DNA of 6,102 nt from an uncultured Polymorphobacter sp. (GTDB lineage: Bacteria > Pseudomonadota > Alphaproteobacteria > Sphingomonadales > Sphingomonadaceae), in contig CALDHQ010000026.1 of the NCBI GenBank assembly GCA_937894055.1, positions 1 to 6,102 on the forward strand. The letters run 5' to 3'. Below are positions 6,041 through 6,102 of this stretch, in pieces. The position numbers and the translations under genes were made by a program. Numbering within the stretch: position 1 is the stretch's first letter; every line of letters starts with the position of its first letter. A model generated the notes under the pieces. That model worked only from the letters and a program-made list of their open reading frames with translations. It did no database searches and was not told the DNA's origin.

Positions 6041-6102
6041 TGAAGCGTCTCCCCTTGCTTGAACAACAACATCAGATAGCGGCGCAGATGGTCGATGCTG
6101 GC
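6037..6102 (-). CDS. C-terminal end of an unidentified gene (cut by window edge)
   Basis: From the right edge the minus strand is open for 21 codons (ASIDHLRRYLMLLFKQGETL, then Q) and ends in a TGA that overlaps the ATG of the two-domain VOC gene in the ATGA arrangement seen again at the next junction. Only the overlap and the amphipathic helical composition support it as a real gene end. The wording resembles the dimerisation-helix region of MerR-family regulators, but a MerR protein normally continues further, so this is only a hint. If real it is the upstream member of the operon, possibly its regulator. Confidence 0.4.
   Translation of the reverse strand, partial: ASIDHLRRYLMLLFKQGETLQ

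Noticed and set aside
5366..6043. 225-residue plus-strand open frame opposite the two-domain VOC gene
   Set aside because: His/Arg/Ala-rich antisense shadow; the VOC gene has the ribosome site, motifs and operon junctions.
1..6102. CRISPR array, tRNA, transposon ends or toxin-antitoxin pair
   Set aside because: No spaced repeats, no cloverleaf-like sequence, no transposase and no small toxin-type pair was seen on either strand.

Overview
The window is a high-GC bacterial stretch that looks alphaproteobacterial, most likely from a sphingomonad. This is inferred from base composition, overlapping reading frames and the protein families present; no marker gene in the window settles it. Genes are tightly packed and mostly metabolic or regulatory. 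I see no rRNA, tRNA, CRISPR array, insertion sequence or phage gene.

Left edge (1-870): an unusual mosaic. Bases 1-203 read on the minus strand as an internal piece of diaminopimelate epimerase (DapF) of a beta/gammaproteobacterial type. Bases 204-372 are extremely GC-rich and encode only Ala/Pro/Gly-rich low-complexity sequence. From about 373 to 870 the plus strand encodes the C-terminal two thirds of a short-chain dehydrogenase whose NAD(P)-binding N-terminus is missing. This looks like a recombination or assembly junction rather than an intact gene.

Centre left (867-2488, minus): a WYL-domain transcription regulator followed, 14 bases later, by a stand-alone HD-domain (p)ppGpp hydrolase of the MESH1 type. 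All metal-site residues of the latter can be placed. The hydrolase gene converges on the dehydrogenase, with the two stop codons overlapping.

Centre (2489-3789): a 149-base divergent intergenic region carries a perfect 9+9 dyad. It is followed by a plus-strand, FMN-dependent nitronate monooxygenase-like protein with a good ribosome binding site.

Centre right (3790-3965): a short non-coding gap between convergent genes, with a 10-base tandem repeat and an 8-base-pair hairpin.

Right (3966-6102, minus): a compact operon, in transcription order: the end of an unidentified gene at the window edge, a two-domain VOC/glyoxalase-fold protein, a PhnB-like single VOC protein, an SRPBCC/AHSA1 protein and a YCII/DGPF-type protein. 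Every junction overlaps by 1-4 bases or leaves a 1-base gap, so these genes are almost certainly co-transcribed and translationally coupled. This set of small alpha/beta ligand-binding or enzyme folds is common in alphaproteobacteria and actinobacteria, but its shared substrate is unknown.

Nothing here is convincingly a new defence or mobile system. The most useful leads are the mosaic left end, the WYL/alarmone-hydrolase pair with its candidate operator, and the overlapping four-gene module.
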